A DNA stretch of 64,000 nt from Campanula takesimana (taxonomy: Eukaryota > Streptophyta > Magnoliopsida > Asterales > Campanulaceae): positions 62,001-126,000 of the forward strand of contig JAOWBW010000282.1 in NCBI GenBank assembly GCA_026119855.1, in the 5' to 3' direction. Of this stretch, positions 1-12,658 are shown one piece after another. Numbering within the stretch: position 1 is the stretch's first letter; the number at the start of each line of letters is the position of its first letter. The notes below the pieces were generated by a model. The model did no database searches. It was not told where the DNA came from and saw only the letters and a list, made by a program, of their open reading frames with translations. The translations under genes were made by a program, and so were the position numbers.

Positions 1-387
1 TATGGGATCCTGGAGGTGGGAAGCGCACACGTCCCACCCCCCCCTATGGGAGGGGCTCGTCCCACAAAGAAGGCCAAAGGCGCGCTCGTCCCACCTTCAG
101 GAAATCCATATTTTAGCCCAAAAGTTAACCCCGTTATGCAGTTAAGTCTCAAAACTAACGAGATCAGTTAGAAACTTAACGAACACCATGAAAGTCAACA
201 AAAACAAAGTAAACAAAGACTCAAGGTTGACTTTGTCACTTAGTCAAATCCAAGACTAACGGAGTAAGTCAATAACTTAACGGAAAGTAACAAAAGTTAA
301 TGGAAAGTAACAAAACATAACAGAAGAGAGGAAGATAGAGAATGTGTATGCAATCGGGACATGAGAGGTCCAAGGTGGGGTGTCTAC
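1..387. repeat. Probable LTR end of an unidentified retroelement
   Basis: No coding signal is seen. The stretch has a C/G-rich start with repeated 'cgtccca' strings and then short degenerate repeats built on 'agtaaca' and 'gttaacgg'. It ends in GGTGTCTACA directly before copia coding sequence, and an LTR normally ends in CA, so I infer that another LTR element truncated Copia A here. The rest of that element lies outside the window and no target duplication can be checked. Confidence 0.35.
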
Positions 388-1762
388 AGTACCAATTGAA
401 GACCTTCAAGTTATGACAACCCAACCTAACTTACCTCCTGAAGTTCGTGAAGTTAGAGGTCACCCAATCAATAACATCATTGGTGATCTACATGTTGGTG
501 TTCGTACAAGGAGAGCTACAAACTTTGATGCTTACACTGCATCAATCTCTCAAATTGAACCGAAGAAGGCTGATGAAGCGCTCCAAAATCCGAATTGGGT
601 TGTTGCAATGCAAGAAGAACTCAATCAATTTGAACGATGTAAGGTTTAGACTCTTATTCCAAGACCAAATGATCAAGGAGTGATTGGTACGAAATGGGTG
701 TCCAGAAATAAGATGGACGAGAATGGAACCATCATGAGAAACAAAGTAAGATTGGTTGCACAAGGCTATAGGCAAGAGGAAGGAATCGACTCGATGAAAC
801 TTTTGCGCCCGTAGCAAGACTTGAAGCTATCAGACTCTTTCTAGCTTATGCCGCTCACAAGAACTTCAAGTTATACCAAATGGATGTGAAGAGCGCGTTT
901 CTAAATGGTGAACTCCAAGAACAAGTCTACGTAGCTCAACCACCTGGGTTTGAAAATTCACAATTTCCAAATCACGTTTACAAACTCCAGAAAGCTTTGT
1001 ATGGGCTCAAGCAAGCGCCAAGAGCATGGTATGATACACTATCCAAGTTTCTCATTGAGAAAGGTTTCACTCGCGGTAAAATAGATACTACTCTTTTCAT
1101 TACCAAACATAATGGTCATAAATTACTTGTTCAAATTTATGTTGATGATATTATATTTGGTTCTACTAATGAATTGTTGTGTAAATGCTTTGAGAAACTA
1201 ATGAAGAGCAAGTTTGAAATGAGCATGATGGGAGAACTCACTTTCTTACTCGGGCTCCAAATCAAGCAAATGAATGAAGGCATTTTTATCAATCAAGCCA
1301 AGTATACAAGGGATCTAATCAGAAAGTTTGGACTTGAGAATGCTAAAGCATACGACACTCCAATGGCTACCGGCAACAAACTCGACAAAGATTTAAAAGG
1401 TAAAAGGTTAATCAAATGCTCTATCGAGGTACGATTGGCTCACTCCTTTATCTTACTGCTAGTAGGGCCGATATTATGTTTAGTGTTTGTGTTTGCGCTC
1501 GTTATCAATCTGACCCTAGAGAAGCGCACTAAATTGCTGTGAAACGTATTATACGATATCTCTCCGGCACTGTTAACCTTGGACTTTGGTACACCAAAGA
1601 TTCAAATTTTAAATTTGTAGGTTATTCAGATGCAGATTATGCAGCGTGCACTATTGATAGGAAAAGCACAAGTGGCACTTGTCATTTCCTCGAATATCGA
1701 CTTATGTCATGGGCGAGTAACAAACAAGCTTCAGTATCTATCTCAACAACCGAAGCTGAATA
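388..1762 (+). pseudogene. Copia A pol remnant: reverse transcriptase and start of RNase H
   Basis: This is the 3' half of a Ty1/copia polyprotein. The segment before the RT contains the conserved 'ALQNPNW' and 'MQEELNQFER' region. The RT proper includes 'QMDVKSAFLNGEL', 'KALYGLKQAPRAWY' and the catalytic 'YVDDIIFGS' around 1138-1164. RNase H begins with 'GYSDADYAA' and 'SWASNKQASVSIS'. Gag, protease and integrase are missing because the element is cut at about 387. It is broken by an in-frame TAG at 647-649, frameshifts near 790, 1405 and 1535, and the hAT insertion after 1762. It continues at 5277. It is closely related to Copia B but prefers GCG alanine codons where B has GCT or GCA. Confidence 0.93.
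1755..1762. repeat. Left 8-bp target site duplication of the hAT element
   Basis: GCTGAATA lies directly before the hAT terminus and is repeated exactly at 5277-5284. Removing the element plus one copy restores the RNase H reading 'TEAEYIAAG'. Eight base pairs is the standard hAT duplication length. Confidence 0.95.
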
Positions 1763-1782
1763 TAGACGTGTCCAGCCAGTTA

Positions 1783-1920
1783 AAACCACCGGTTCACGGT
1801 TAAAACCGGCGGTTAGGAATTTCGGTTTGGTCTAACCGGAACCGAACCGCCTAACCGTGTATACCGGTTACGGTTTACCAGTTAACCGGTTAACCCGGTT
1901 AATCCGGTTAAACCGGTTAC
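1783..1920. repeat. Left subterminal CCGGTT/AACCGG repeats of the hAT element
   Basis: More than a dozen overlapping copies of AACCGG/CCGGTT occur within about 140 bp, several as the near-palindrome AACCGGTTAACCGG. hAT transposases are known to bind short subterminal repeats, so these are the likely transposase-binding sites. Confidence 0.8.
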
Positions 1921-2358
1921 CCTTTCTTTCTTTTTTTCCAAAACAGTTTATTAACAGTTTTTTGTTTAAAAAAAACACTTCATTTTTTAAAGTTTTTTTT
2001 TTCAAGTAAAAAGAATTTAAAAATTTTTTTTTTTTTTGAACATTTTTTAAACAGCTTTTTTTTTAACATTTTTTATAAAAAAAAAAAAGGGTATTATTAC
2101 CCCCCCCCCTTTTTTTTTAAACAGTTTTTAAACCGTTTTTTTTTAAGTTAAAAACTTAAAATGTATAACACAATTTTTTTAAGTAAAAAAAGGGACGGTA
2201 CCCTTAAATTTTATTAATTAAAATTAAAATAACAAAGAGGGGGACAACCAATCCTTGCCCTTTTATAAATAAGGGAGGAAAAAATGGAGCCTTACCTCAA
2301 CTAAACTATTACAATGAAATAAAAATAAACCTATTCTAAAAATTAAAATAAAAACTAT

Positions 2359-4523
2359 CTAATTTCCGTCCCCTTCCGAACATCCCGTAGAGTCTTCCAA
2401 GTCGTATTGGTATTGTGGATCTAATAAATCCTCTTCATAAGGCATATCTTGCTCCCTCTTTTCCGCTCTAACCCAATCACCAAGTAAGAGTTGATTTTCC
2501 AAATTTTCAACCGTTAGTTGGGAACTTCTTGCATCCAAAACATTTCCTCCCACACTAAATGCCGATTCGACCGCCACGGTTGAAGCGGGAGAAGCTAAGA
2601 CTTCTTTTGCAATTAAAGAGAGTATGGGATAAGTTTCTTGCCTTTGTGACCACCACCTTAAAATATCAAAAGTAGTTGGATTTAAAGTGTTTTGTACAAC
2701 TTCATGTCTAGTAGAGAAATATGCTTCCAACTCGTACGGATGCTAGAGGTAGTTGAAGAAGAAGCCGTTCTAGGATGTTTTGGGGAATAAATTTCATTAA
2801 CAAAACTATATGGATCGTCATCCTCCTCATATTGTGTAGCAAAATCTTCATTAGGACTTGAGCCATATTGAGAATGATTTCCATGAATTGCACAATACTC
2901 ATTATAAAGAGTCACCAAATCATGTTTTGTATTTTCAACAATAATCGCCGGGTTTTCGTAGAATCCGTCCCCATTGGGTTATAAATTCGCATAATAAAAC
3001 GTTATTATGCGAACTAGATCTGTCAATTTAACACGGGGATCCATCTTTGCAACCAAAAATAGAGACGGAATATTATCAAAATATTTGAGCTACTTTTCCC
3101 TCATGGAAGCAACGCTTAGGTTTAAAATGTTGCACTTTTGTAAATTTTTAAAACTTCGTACTATTGCAACACATTGGTCAAGTACCAAAACGGAAGTTGG
3201 ATAATAAACTCCCGACAACGCCAAAGTAGCGGTATTGAAAATCTTTAATAATTGACATAAATTAGTGATAGCGTTCCATTGATAAGCAAATAAAAGAATA
3301 TCATAGCCCATAGTAATAAAAAATTCCATGAGATGCTCTTTATACTCAAAACCATCAATTAACATTTTATAGGTAGAATTCCACCTAGTCGGAACATCCA
3401 TTGAAAAAAAAAATTCGGGAAGACCCTTACTTCGTAAAAATTTGATCCATTTTCTGGTAAATTTTTTTTGCAATAAAATAAAGAGCCTCTCTAATGGGTT
3501 TAACATATTGCTCCAACGCATCCAAACCATCTTTAACACATAAATTTATGATATGAAATAAACATCTAATATGAAAATAGTTACCCCCAAGTGACGGTTG
3601 ACAAATTTGCATCAACTGCGATATACTAGTGGTATTAGCACTAGCGTTGTCGAATGAAATAGTAAATATTTTTTGCAAAAGACCATACTTTGCCAAAATG
3701 GCGTGCAACTTTCTACAAACATTTTCCGTGGAATGAGGTGGTTCAAAACTTTCATATGCAATTAATCTTTTTTGTAGAGTCCATGAATTATCGATCCAAT
3801 GGCATGTAACACCCAAATAACTATTTCTTTGCCAATGATCACTCCAACCATCGGCACAAATTGAAATTCTTTGATCTAATTTTGTTAAAACATCAATTAA
3901 AAAAAATTTATATTCCAAAACCACCTTTTTAATATCGCGAACGAGAGTCGTACGTGTTACTTTGGAGGCAGCGGGATTTAAAGAAAGTCTAATAAACCTT
4001 TCAAAAAAATCATCATCCGCAAAGTTAAAAGCAAGCCCTTTAACACACACAAATTTGCACAATTCTTTCCTATAAACGACATTATTAAACTTAAATAAGA
4101 CCGAAGACGTACCGGTGTTAGGTTGAGAAAATTGTAATTGAGCTTGATCACTATCAATCCCAAGTTTTTCGGGATGTGTTGATCTCAAGTGAGAGTTCAA
4201 TGTTCCATGCCCATTACCTTTTGCGAACGGGTAAGATTTGGTACAATAGTTGCATAACGCTCAAAAATGTACAAAGTCGTCGGGGTCAATTTGTACTTTT
4301 CGGAATGGATCGTGAAAGTGTCAGATTTGGATTCTCGTTGTTGACGTTTCCCCCGACCACCTCTTCCCACGCCCCGAGCTCGGCCTCGGCCACCCCTACC
4401 ACTTTGAGTTTGAGCAACATTTTCTTCAACATTTTGCTCACTTTCGTCAAAATGTTGTTCAAATTCTGGGTTAAGGGAGGAAGAATCAATATGTTCCTTG
4501 ACGCTCCTTCGAGATGAGGCCAT
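2359..4523 (-). pseudogene. hAT transposase, broken
   Basis: The domain order matches a plant hAT transposase. The N-terminal segment is Ser/Gly/Arg-rich with GRGGRG repeats (4523-4290). A BED zinc finger follows (CNYC with H-x4-H, about 4250-4170). The RNase H-like core has 'CADGWSDHW', 'ISFDNASANT' and 'CLFHIINL' (4050-3540), then 'TRWNSTYKML' (about 3360). The C-terminal dimerisation segment has 'ASPASTVAVESAFS' (about 2590). Breaks are an in-frame TGA just upstream of the BED finger near 4258, a frameshift near 3480, and further shifts around 3090-2920 and 2740-2700. The reading frame cannot make a full protein. Confidence 0.92.
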
Positions 4524-4815
4524 TTGTTAAAAAAAACTAACTGAAACTGTTTTGAAACTGACTGGAAATCGCTAAAAAACTGACTGAAAATGGTGAAAAA
4601 ACACAGATTTTGTTAAAAAAAAAAAAAAACTAACTGAAACTGTCAAAAAAACTGACTGGAATTCTGAAAACTGACTGGAAAATGTTTTGAAACTGACTGG
4701 AAATGGTTAAAAAAAGTGACTGGAATTTTCTGAATAAATTCGAAAAGTGATTTCGTTAAAAAACTAACTGGAAATCATTAAAAACTGACTGGAATTCTGC
4801 AAACTAACTGGAAAT
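4523..4815. repeat. Diverged tandem repeats in the hAT 5' non-coding region
   Basis: About ten copies of a unit containing ACTGACTGGAAAT, separated by A-rich spacers, lie directly upstream of the transposase start. They are direct repeats of variable length. They may be leader or promoter repeats or extra transposase-binding sites; the sequence does not decide this. Confidence 0.7.
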
Positions 4816-5039
4816 ATGAGAGAGTGAGAGACTTAGGAATTAGTAGAGAGAGAAAGAGTATAGAGAAGGTGTGGAACTAAAATGCTAGGAGGGAGGGGGT
4901 ATTTATATGTGAGCAATTTTTGACAATTTTTTTTCATTTATGGCCGAAAGTTAACTGAACTAACGGCTAGTTTGAAAACTAGCCGTTTTTGGTCAGACGT
5001 CAGACATAGGGAAGTGGGGGGCGTGCAAAAAGTGGAAAA

Positions 5040-5270
5040 AGTAGCCGTTACCCGGTTCAACCGCCGGTTTTTTAACCGGTTTAACCGCCGGTTTGATTCA
5101 CGGTTACTAACCGGTTTATAACCGACGGTTGACCGGTTTTGAGAGTCGCCTAACCTAAACCGGACTGGCTAAATACGGTTGACGGGTGAACCGGTTGCCA
5201 GTTAACCGGTTTCCCGGTTTTGACCGGTTAAAAACCGGCGGTTAGCCGGTTTCCGGTTTTTTTTTTGCCA
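5040..5270. repeat. Right subterminal CCGGTT/AACCGG repeats of the hAT element
   Basis: This is the counterpart of the left cluster: dense AACCGG/CCGGTT and CCGCCGGTT copies up to the T-rich right end. Similar clusters at both ends are expected for hAT transposase-binding regions. Confidence 0.8.
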
Positions 5271-5276
5271 TGTCTA

Positions 5277-5602
5277 GCTGAATATATCGCTGCGGGAAGT
5301 TGTTGTTGTCAGATTCTATGGATGAAGCAGCAATTGGTGGACTATGATATAATTGAAGAAAATTGTCCCATCTACTGCGACAATACATCAACAATTATGG
5401 TTTCTGAAAATCCTGTCATGCACTCAAAGATCAAACACATCGACATCAAATATCCTTTCCTCAAAGAACATGTGGAAAAAGGCAACATTCATTTAGAACA
5501 CGTGGGAACCGACTTTCAAATCACCGACATTCTTACAAAAGCACTTGACGCAAAACGGTTCATCTTTTTGAGAGGTGAAATGGGTATGCTTGAACTCAAC
5601 TA
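5277..5602 (+). pseudogene. Copia A pol remnant: C-terminal half of RNase H
   Basis: The polyprotein resumes after the hAT element at 'AEYIAAGSCC'. It continues with 'ILWMKQQL', 'CDNTSTI', 'KHIDIKYPFLKEHVEKG' and the usual copia ending 'ILTKALD...LRGEMGMLEL', and stops with TAA at 5600-5602. The segment itself is open. The first 8 bp are the right target duplication of the hAT. Pol is followed by an 842-bp spacer and then the accessory gene. Confidence 0.92.
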
Positions 5603-6287
5603 ATTCCATATAGTTTCGTCATTACTAATGTTTTTATGTTTGTTGAGTTATGAATATCCCAAGTTCTTTAAAGTTAAATCAATTTCAAAGTTTTCAAGAA
5701 ACTTTGCGCGCCCTGTTATGCGCCTCCAACACTTTTCTGCGCGCAAATGAGCACTACGCGCCTTCCTAGCGCGCACATTTATGATTGCGGCTCAATCAAT
5801 GCTCCCTCATTTATTATTTCAATGATTGAACATATTCAATTTTTACACAAGTACCAGGTATGTATGTTGTTATTTATTATGGAGAATCTTTGTCTTTTGA
5901 CATTCCATAATTGTTCAAGGGTACTTATGCAATTAATTTTCTCTCGTTTTTCGTTTATCAAAATTTTATTTTCCGGGGATATATTTCTTGCACCCCAAAC
6001 TTACACCAAAACAGATGTTTTTGGTGTTTGTGCAAAAATTTGGTCATAATTGTTCATACACTTTTGAGGGAAGTGGGATAATTTCTACACATTTGGTGTC
6101 ATATCAATCGTACTTTGTGTCATTCCTCATTAATTAGCCGTCCTTTCATATGACACATCCATAAATGCTTGTCCTTTTCTATGACACATACATTTAATGG
6201 CCATCTCTTCAACTTCCAATTTTTCTAAAAACCTAACCTATATATAGTTGACCATTCATTTTTTTATCATTATTGCTAAAACTTTCT

Positions 6288-6356
<69 letters not shown>

Positions 6357-6444
6357 CTGTCTCTCACCACCGACCCTCTCTCTCTACTCATTTTTCATCT
6401 TTTTCTTCTCCATTTCTCTACATTTTCTTCATATATATATCTTT
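5603..6444 (+). other. Copia A spacer between pol and accessory gene
   Basis: No credible coding region is seen. The first 180 bp carry a cluster of GCGC-containing strings (5707-5780). The last 200 bp hold a TATATATAG string and a long CT tract just before the accessory ATG, so this stretch is a plausible promoter and leader for the accessory transcript. That role is inferred from position only. Confidence 0.6.
6289..6354. repeat. (CT)33 microsatellite
   Basis: This is a perfect CT dinucleotide run of 66 bp, followed by more pyrimidine-rich sequence, in the leader region of the Copia A accessory gene. The Leu-Ser repeat readings across it are artefacts. Confidence 0.98.
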
Positions 6445-8880
6445 ATGGGTCCTAAGAAAGCTTCAAAATCGTATCAAGATGAAATGGTATGACTCTATAA
6501 CCTTAAACCCTTTATTTCTGAATTTTTTTTCGTCTTTCTGGGTTCTGTTTTTCGAAAACCGCATATGCCATTTTATTTGATTCTTCTTGTTTCGGTTCTC
6601 CGTTTTCGAAATCGTTTGTTGGGTTATGTTCATATTGTCGAATCTTTTGAATCCAACTTTACAATGATCAATGCGGTATTTGTTGCGAATCTGAGAATCA
6701 TAGTTTTTAAACTTTTCAAATTTTCAGACTTTCAAATCCATTTTCTGGAATCGTTGTTAATTTGTTCTTGTTTTGGTTTGCATGTTTGAAATCCTTGTGC
6801 TCATGCGGTCGTTTTAATATATTTTTTGTTTGATTTGGTGAAGTTTCATTTTTTTTGTTCATGGTGTTCTTGGTGTTCTTCGAGCACTCAAGAGCATGTT
6901 CTTCGTGTTCTTCATTATTTTTGCATGACTTAGGTTTTTGATCTTCAAAACTAGTTTTCAAAAAATTTCATGTTTGATTCTTATTTGTTACATATGTATG
7001 CTTTGTATGTGTTTGTGACTTTTGGTGTGTTTTATGCTAAGTATGAATTTTACACATAGTTATACGCCTAATTATATCTGTATGCGCCTACTTCAACTGC
7101 GCGCCCTATATCTCTATGCGCCTCCTTATGCGCCTACGATATAATGCGCCTAGTTCTTCTATGCGCCTACATATATACTTAGTCATTTATCTCTGTGTTT
7201 AATTTTTTTCTTTGTATTTTCATAGAACCATGTTATTCGTCTTGTAAATTCTATGCGCCTAATTGTTCTATGCGCCTTTGGTGATTATAACTCTTATGCG
7301 CCTAATTCAATCTATGCGCCTCTATTTACTTTGTTCATTGCCATGATTCTATGCGCCTGTTCACTACTAATTTCACTCTATGTTTATTTTTTTCAGGATC
7401 CTGCAAATTTCAAACCAGGTGAGACATTTAATGTCACTGAGTTATCTGCTAACCCAATGGGGATCGATGTGATGGCTTATATTCAGACCGCTGGACTTCT
7501 CCCTTTATTCACTATGGATCAACCCTACTAGGCGCCTCTGCTAGTAGATGAGTTCTTTTCCACTGCTGAAATCGTTGAAATCCCAACAGAGACTCCTGGT
7601 CATACTCGTTATAGAATCAATGCTACTGTTCACGATGTTCCAGTCAGTATTTATTATACCTCAATCAGGAATCTACTTGAGGTTCCCATTACGGGTGAAC
7701 TAAGTGTGGGAGGGCGCTCTATGGTTTATGCGCCTGCAGCTCAGAACTTGACTGCGCAGACCTTCTTGTGCATTCCCACTTTGCAGAATAACATTAAGGA
7801 TGTTGAAATATGAGATGGTGGCGACCTCTTAGCGCACATCACACATCTCATTGGTACCTCCATTGTGTTCAAGACGGGAAATGTGAACAGATTCAATGTG
7901 GAACAGTGGGAGTATACTGCAGAGATTATGGGTCGATCAAGGCTCAACTGGCCTCAAGTGTTGATGAAAACCTTGATGGAACAAGTTGATAAGTATAACA
8001 AGAACAAAGATGAGGGCAAGACTAAGTTAAAAACTCATTGTTGTATCCTCACCAAACTCTTCATGACAAATCCTACACCGGCGCAATTCTTAAATGCCAA
8101 TGCTGATCACAAGTCCGATGATGTACCAATTTTTGGTAAGGCTAACTTGGTTCTCAAGAGGCGTAGGAAGCGCATGGAAAAGCGCGCGCCTAGGGTTCGA
8201 GGTGAATCCTTAGTGGATGAAGACACTGAATCAGATGAGGCTGAAGAAGGCGCAGTTGATGGCGCAGATGGTGATAAGGATGGCGCAAAAACTGGCGCAC
8301 AACCAGGCGTAGTTTCTGGCGCAGAAGAAGATAAGGGAAAAGGGATTGCAAGTGGGGACAGACCACCAAAGCGCCCCAGATCAGACAAGGATGATGGACA
8401 AGAGTTCAAACGTGCTAAGGATGTCAGTAGACTGGAAGCACAGAAGAAAATAGATGAGGATTATCAGCTAGAGGAACAAATTCAGGGGGAACTAGAGCCT
8501 CTGAAAAAGCGCAGAACTGCTCCTGCGCCTCCTACTCAGACTGCAGTTCCTACAACTTCATTTGACTCCGTAGTTTGTGAACGGGTTTATGATGCTTTTA
8601 GAGAGTCAAGTGCTGATTATACTCCTTCCTCTCCGCGCCCTACTCCAGCGCCTAGCACTACTCATGAGCCTCCTCCTCAGACTCCAGATATGAGTATTGT
8701 TATTTCACTCCTTCAGCAACTCCAAAATGGCCAAGCTCGTAATGAATCTCAATTGGAACTTCAAGCTTCCATGATTTCAAATCAGACAGATGAGATTGCT
8801 TCCATTAAGGGGGATATGATGCGCATCGGCGGTGATATCAAGGAAAAACATTTCCTTACTCCTCAGCAATGGAATGATAC
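6445..8880 (+). pseudogene. Copia A accessory gene, two exons, downstream of pol
   Basis: Function unknown. Exon 1 (6445-6486) encodes 14 residues starting MGPKKAS. The proposed intron is 6487-7396 (GTATGA...TTTTTTTCAG). Exon 2 starts at 7397 with 'DPANFKPG' and runs in one frame to the assembly gap, broken only by TAG at 7529 and TGA at 7811. It aligns with the Copia B accessory gene in exon 1, the splice sites, 'LLPLF.MD.P', 'EFF', 'L.WP.V.MK' and 'TH...LTK'. The rest is charged and proline-rich, with basic clusters (KRRRKR, PPKRPR, KKRR) that look like nuclear localisation signals, and an acidic D/E stretch. It ends in a Gln-rich, probably coiled-coil segment. No signal peptide or membrane segment is seen, so it does not look like an envelope protein. 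It vaguely resembles the 'putative plant transposon protein' family. Confidence 0.75.
7060..7358 (+). repeat. TATGCGCCT motif cluster in the accessory-gene intron
   Basis: Eleven or twelve copies of TATGCGCCT or a close variant occur in 300 bp of otherwise AT-rich intron, many about 17 bp apart. The same GCGC core continues through exon 2, the spacer and pol of this element. Confidence 0.85.
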
Positions 8881-8980
8881 NNNNNNNNNNNNNNNNNNNN
8901 NNNNNNNNNNNNNNNNNNNNNNNNNNNNNNNNNNNNNNNNNNNNNNNNNNNNNNNNNNNNNNNNNNNNNNNNNNNNNNNN
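8881..8980. other. Assembly gap (100 N)
   Basis: A run of exactly 100 N is usually a placeholder for unknown length. The Copia A accessory gene enters from the left and the Copia B accessory gene from the right. The missing DNA should therefore include the C-terminal ends of both genes, the 3' LTRs of both elements, and possibly the left part of Copia C. Confidence 0.95.
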
Positions 8981-11900
8981 AAGATCATTGTTTTCTGACA
9001 AGATCTTGAAGGGCCAGTTGATTTTCCAAGATTAAGTTCAGTCTCTCATCTAGCTGTTGTTGTCTTGACCTATCTTCAAATCTCTCATTCACTCTCTCCC
9101 CCCTTAATGGCATCAAGATCAGATTGAATAGTGAGAGATGAGTGTCAAACCGAGAAGTGGCGTTTGCTGATGAACTTGAATATTCCTAACCGCATCTATT
9201 AAATCGGCGGTTGTAGCATGAAGAGGTAGAATTGGATAGGAAGGAATTGAAGAGGGCGGTTCCATCAGAAGGAGTATAGTCAGGGATGTGCCATCAGGGA
9301 ATTATCATCATCAGAAATTTGGATGGCATCATCAGAAGGATGGGATGAAGAAGGCATTTTGGCTTTACCTTTCAACAGAATGTGTGCCTCTTCTAAGGTT
9401 TCACCCATAGAGATCCTAAGGGCGGTTTCAAGCTCAGCGGGATCAAAGTGAAGAAAAGAATGAATGGGATAATTGCAGTTTGAGGAGGTGAAGAAGGAAG
9501 AAGAGGAAATCTCAAATAATCATTATTTAGAAGAATGGAAGGGGAAGGCACAAATATCCAATTCAACATAGGAGGATAAGCTCTAGCAGTTAACTTTAGA
9601 AAGAATTGACTAGCAAGAGTGGGATCCATGAGTACCTGATCGGCAATCTCACCCATCACTTTGTCTGCAACTGAAAGAATTAAGTGTTCAACTGCGGCTT
9701 CCATCTCATCCTTGGGAAAGATAGCAAAAAGGGTTAGGGCGGCCAGCCTTCAAGAATCTAGCTTCGGATTTGGCGGCGACACGAGCATGGGCTCTAGCCC
9801 TTCTTTCCCTAGAGGTTTCAGTTTTGAACCGCTTCAAATAATTTGCTAAGTCAGCAGCATTCTTTCGTTTCTTTGTCTTCGGTTTAATGAATGAAACCGA
9901 TGTCTGTGGAGAGCTGAACTGGCGGCTGAGAGAGAGGTTGAGCTTGAGTAATAGCCAGCGGTTGAACTGAAGGAAGAGGCAGTGGTTGAACCGACAAAGA
10001 GGTAGATGGCAAAACCGGAGTTGGAGCATAAGGTAAATCAGGTGATGAAGAGGGAGTATGTTCTGGTGAATCAAAGTCCAACTTCCTTTTAAGTGAAGGA
10101 GGAGAGACCTCAACCATCATTGGGTCAATACCTGCCTTCCTCATCTCAGCTCTTTCTCTTAGCTCTCTTGCAAAAGCTCCTTCAAGTGGTGAGTGATCCC
10201 TTTTGTAGTCAGCCTCACTGAAGTCCACAGCTCCTGGTGGCCTTGACTGCCAATGCTCCACATATATCACTTTTCTTCACCAACTTTCTCTTCTTCTTTG
10301 GCTGTTGAACCTCAAGAACTTCAACATCTTGCTCAGGTTCACCAAGTGCCTCAGACATATCAGTCTGCTCAGGCAATGCTGCAGCCTCAAACTCATCGGT
10401 TTGCTCAGGCTGAACCACAATGGTAGATACAGCGGTTTGTCAACTAGAACCGCATCCTCAGACACTTCGGTCTGCTCAGGATCGGTTTGAGAGGAAGGTT
10501 TAAGGTTTGGGAAGGCTTTGAAAATTTCAGCCAACTGTTCTTCAGAGAATTGAACAGAGGGCGGTTTAGAAGTGGAAGGTTTAGGAGGAGAAGAGATAGG
10601 AAGAAAAAGATGAGGTGAAGGGATAAGTTCTGGAATGGATTTAGCCTTGGCGGCTTTAAGAGAGGCGGCATCCATAGCAAAATTAAAGGATTTCTCTACA
10701 TTTTGATCTAATGGAGAGAGGGGTTTAACTTGAGGTTTGGGAATAGGAGGTTTTGAAGTGATAGGTTTTGAAAGAGTAGGAGATAGTCTGATGGGGGGAA
10801 AAGAGGTTGAAGAAGATGAAGGTTTAGATGAAGGTTTGGATAAGGGTTTGGAAGGCGGTTTGAATAGGTTTGCTTTTGTAATAACCGAAGGGATTTGAGC
10901 AGTTCCCTTTCTCTTTCTTGGAGCAGCGGTTTCCTTGGGACGAGCCGCAGGAATAGACCGAATTGCAGGCTCCCCTCAACCGCAGGCTCCCCCTCAGCCT
11001 GTACCGCGGTTTGAGCTAAATGACTTAACCCCAGTCGGTTTAGAGTGGCAGTTTGACCTTCATTTCTTAGCATCGTAGCATGGGCCTGATCAGCAATGGC
11101 ACCAGCATACGGTTTCCCTGATTTGTTGAGCCGAGCCTCAGGAAATGGGCCACGTTCGGCTTCAGGAAGAGGGTCCTCATTCCAAACAGTTTGAGCATAC
11201 CGCCATCCAAAGGTTGTTCTGAAGGTATCAAGTCTTGACAATCCAAAGATAGATTTTTCACTTGGATCCAACCAATAGTCCTTGTGTTCAGTAGAGAACT
11301 TGAAAATGGCAGTATCTTGATGCAAGAACTTTGTCAGCAACCTGCAATGAGTTCTGACCTTGGATTTTCCAGCGGCTTTAGCAGCATGGAGGCGGTTTAG
11401 AGCATTTATAATCTCCTTCATCACAACCTTAGGCCAGTGCAGTTTCTTCCCTTTAAGAATGGCCACACAGTAAGCATACTGTTCACTTGTAAAGTTGTTG
11501 TGGTTTCCATTCTTGCACATGACTCCAGAATCTACCAGTTCACAAAGATGAGCCATCACCTCTCCAAAGTCCTTTTTGGAGGAATTCTTGGTGGAGAAAG
11601 AGTTAACTCCAATCAGCTCCATTGTAGTATTGCTTAGAAGTTCCGGTTTTATCCCCATAACTCCAGAGTTCTCAAGACCAGCTAGAACTGCAATCTTGGA
11701 AGCGGTTAGGATCACTTCTTTGCCACAGACGGTGGACTTGATAGCATCTTCAAATTTTATTTCACCGGATTCCAGATCCCTTATCGGTTCTCCTCTTACA
11801 TCTAGTAATTCAGCCTTTGTGGAGATCCCATTCTCAAAGAATTCGGCGCAGATAATAGTAACAAACTGCGGTTCATCCATAAGAAACAGAGGTAGCAGTT

Positions 11901-12658
11901 TAGCATCATTCAGCAGTTTGAGGAGTTTCCTTCCAACTGCATCTTGTTTAAGTTCACCCTCAAGAATCCTAGAGCCGGGAATAAAGTTTGAGGGATCCTG
12001 AAAGATATTCTTAGTTAGAAATAATTTAAAGAATGATAGTTTGAATCCTTAAGCAAACCGCGGTTTGATTAAGTCCTACAAACTATAACAAGGAAACCTA
12101 ACAATGAAAACATGCGGTTCAAGGAGAGCAAGGGTAAAAATGTAAAAACAAAGAATGAAGGAACAGTGAAGGCAAAATGGATCAAAGAGGGAAAATTTTG
12201 AAAAAGAGTTTGAATGCATGAAGAACACGAAGAACAGAGTATGAGTTTGCAAAACAAAATCTTAACCAAAATATGGAAAAATTATATCAAAATGATCACA
12301 AAGAGTAGATTCTAACAAAGTTCTAAATAGACTAAGACAAATAACAACACATGAACCCAGAATCTGCAAAATTTCGCAAGAACACCAAATAACCCTAAAA
12401 TTGATTTTGCTCAAAATTGAACACAAATCTTAAAACAAAGTAATCAAACAGTGTATATAAGTAAATGCGAACACAAACCAACCAAGAAATTGAAGAAAAA
12501 ACATAAAATGATCAAAGGAAGATGAACAAGCTTTTAAGCTTCAACAATGGCGGATAAAGTATACTGAGTTAGGGTTCAGAATTTCATACCATATCAGGCT
12601 TCGATGGTTTGGACGATGTAGAAGAAGAAGCAAGATCAATTGATTTCTTTGGTGCCAT
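8981..12658 (-). pseudogene. Copia B accessory gene, two exons, downstream of pol
   Basis: Function unknown; homologous to the Copia A accessory gene. Exon 1 (12658-12590) encodes 23 residues starting MAPKKS. The intron is 12589-11998 (GTATGA...TTTCAG, 592 bp). Exon 2 opens at 11997 with 'DPSNFIPG' and stays open for 429 codons to a stop at 10708. That part includes 'LLPLFLMDEP', 'DVRGEPI', 'LHWPKVVMKE' and 'THCRLLTKF'. Beyond it the protein continues through several frameshifts (segments 10675-10277, 10418-10215, 10270-9884, 10113-9706, 9704-9393, then to about 9288). This part is Pro/Ser/Gln-rich with a classical NLS-like 'PKKKRKLVKK', a second basic block 'KTKKRKN', Arg-rich 'SRERRARAHAR', and a Gln-rich C-terminus. 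No signal peptide or membrane span is seen. Confidence 0.75.

Larger units (their letters stand above)
1763..5276 (-). mobile_element. hAT-superfamily DNA transposon inserted in Copia A RNase H
   Basis: This 3,514-bp element has short imperfect terminal inverted repeats (TAGACGTG.CCA on the left, TAGACATGGCAA on the reversed right end). It has exact 8-bp target duplications and a decayed hAT transposase on the minus strand. Both ends are packed with CCGGTT-type subterminal repeats. Homopolymer-rich DNA fills 1920-2280. It inserted after Copia A did, because the interrupted pol reads cleanly across the site. With the broken transposase it cannot be autonomous. Confidence 0.93.
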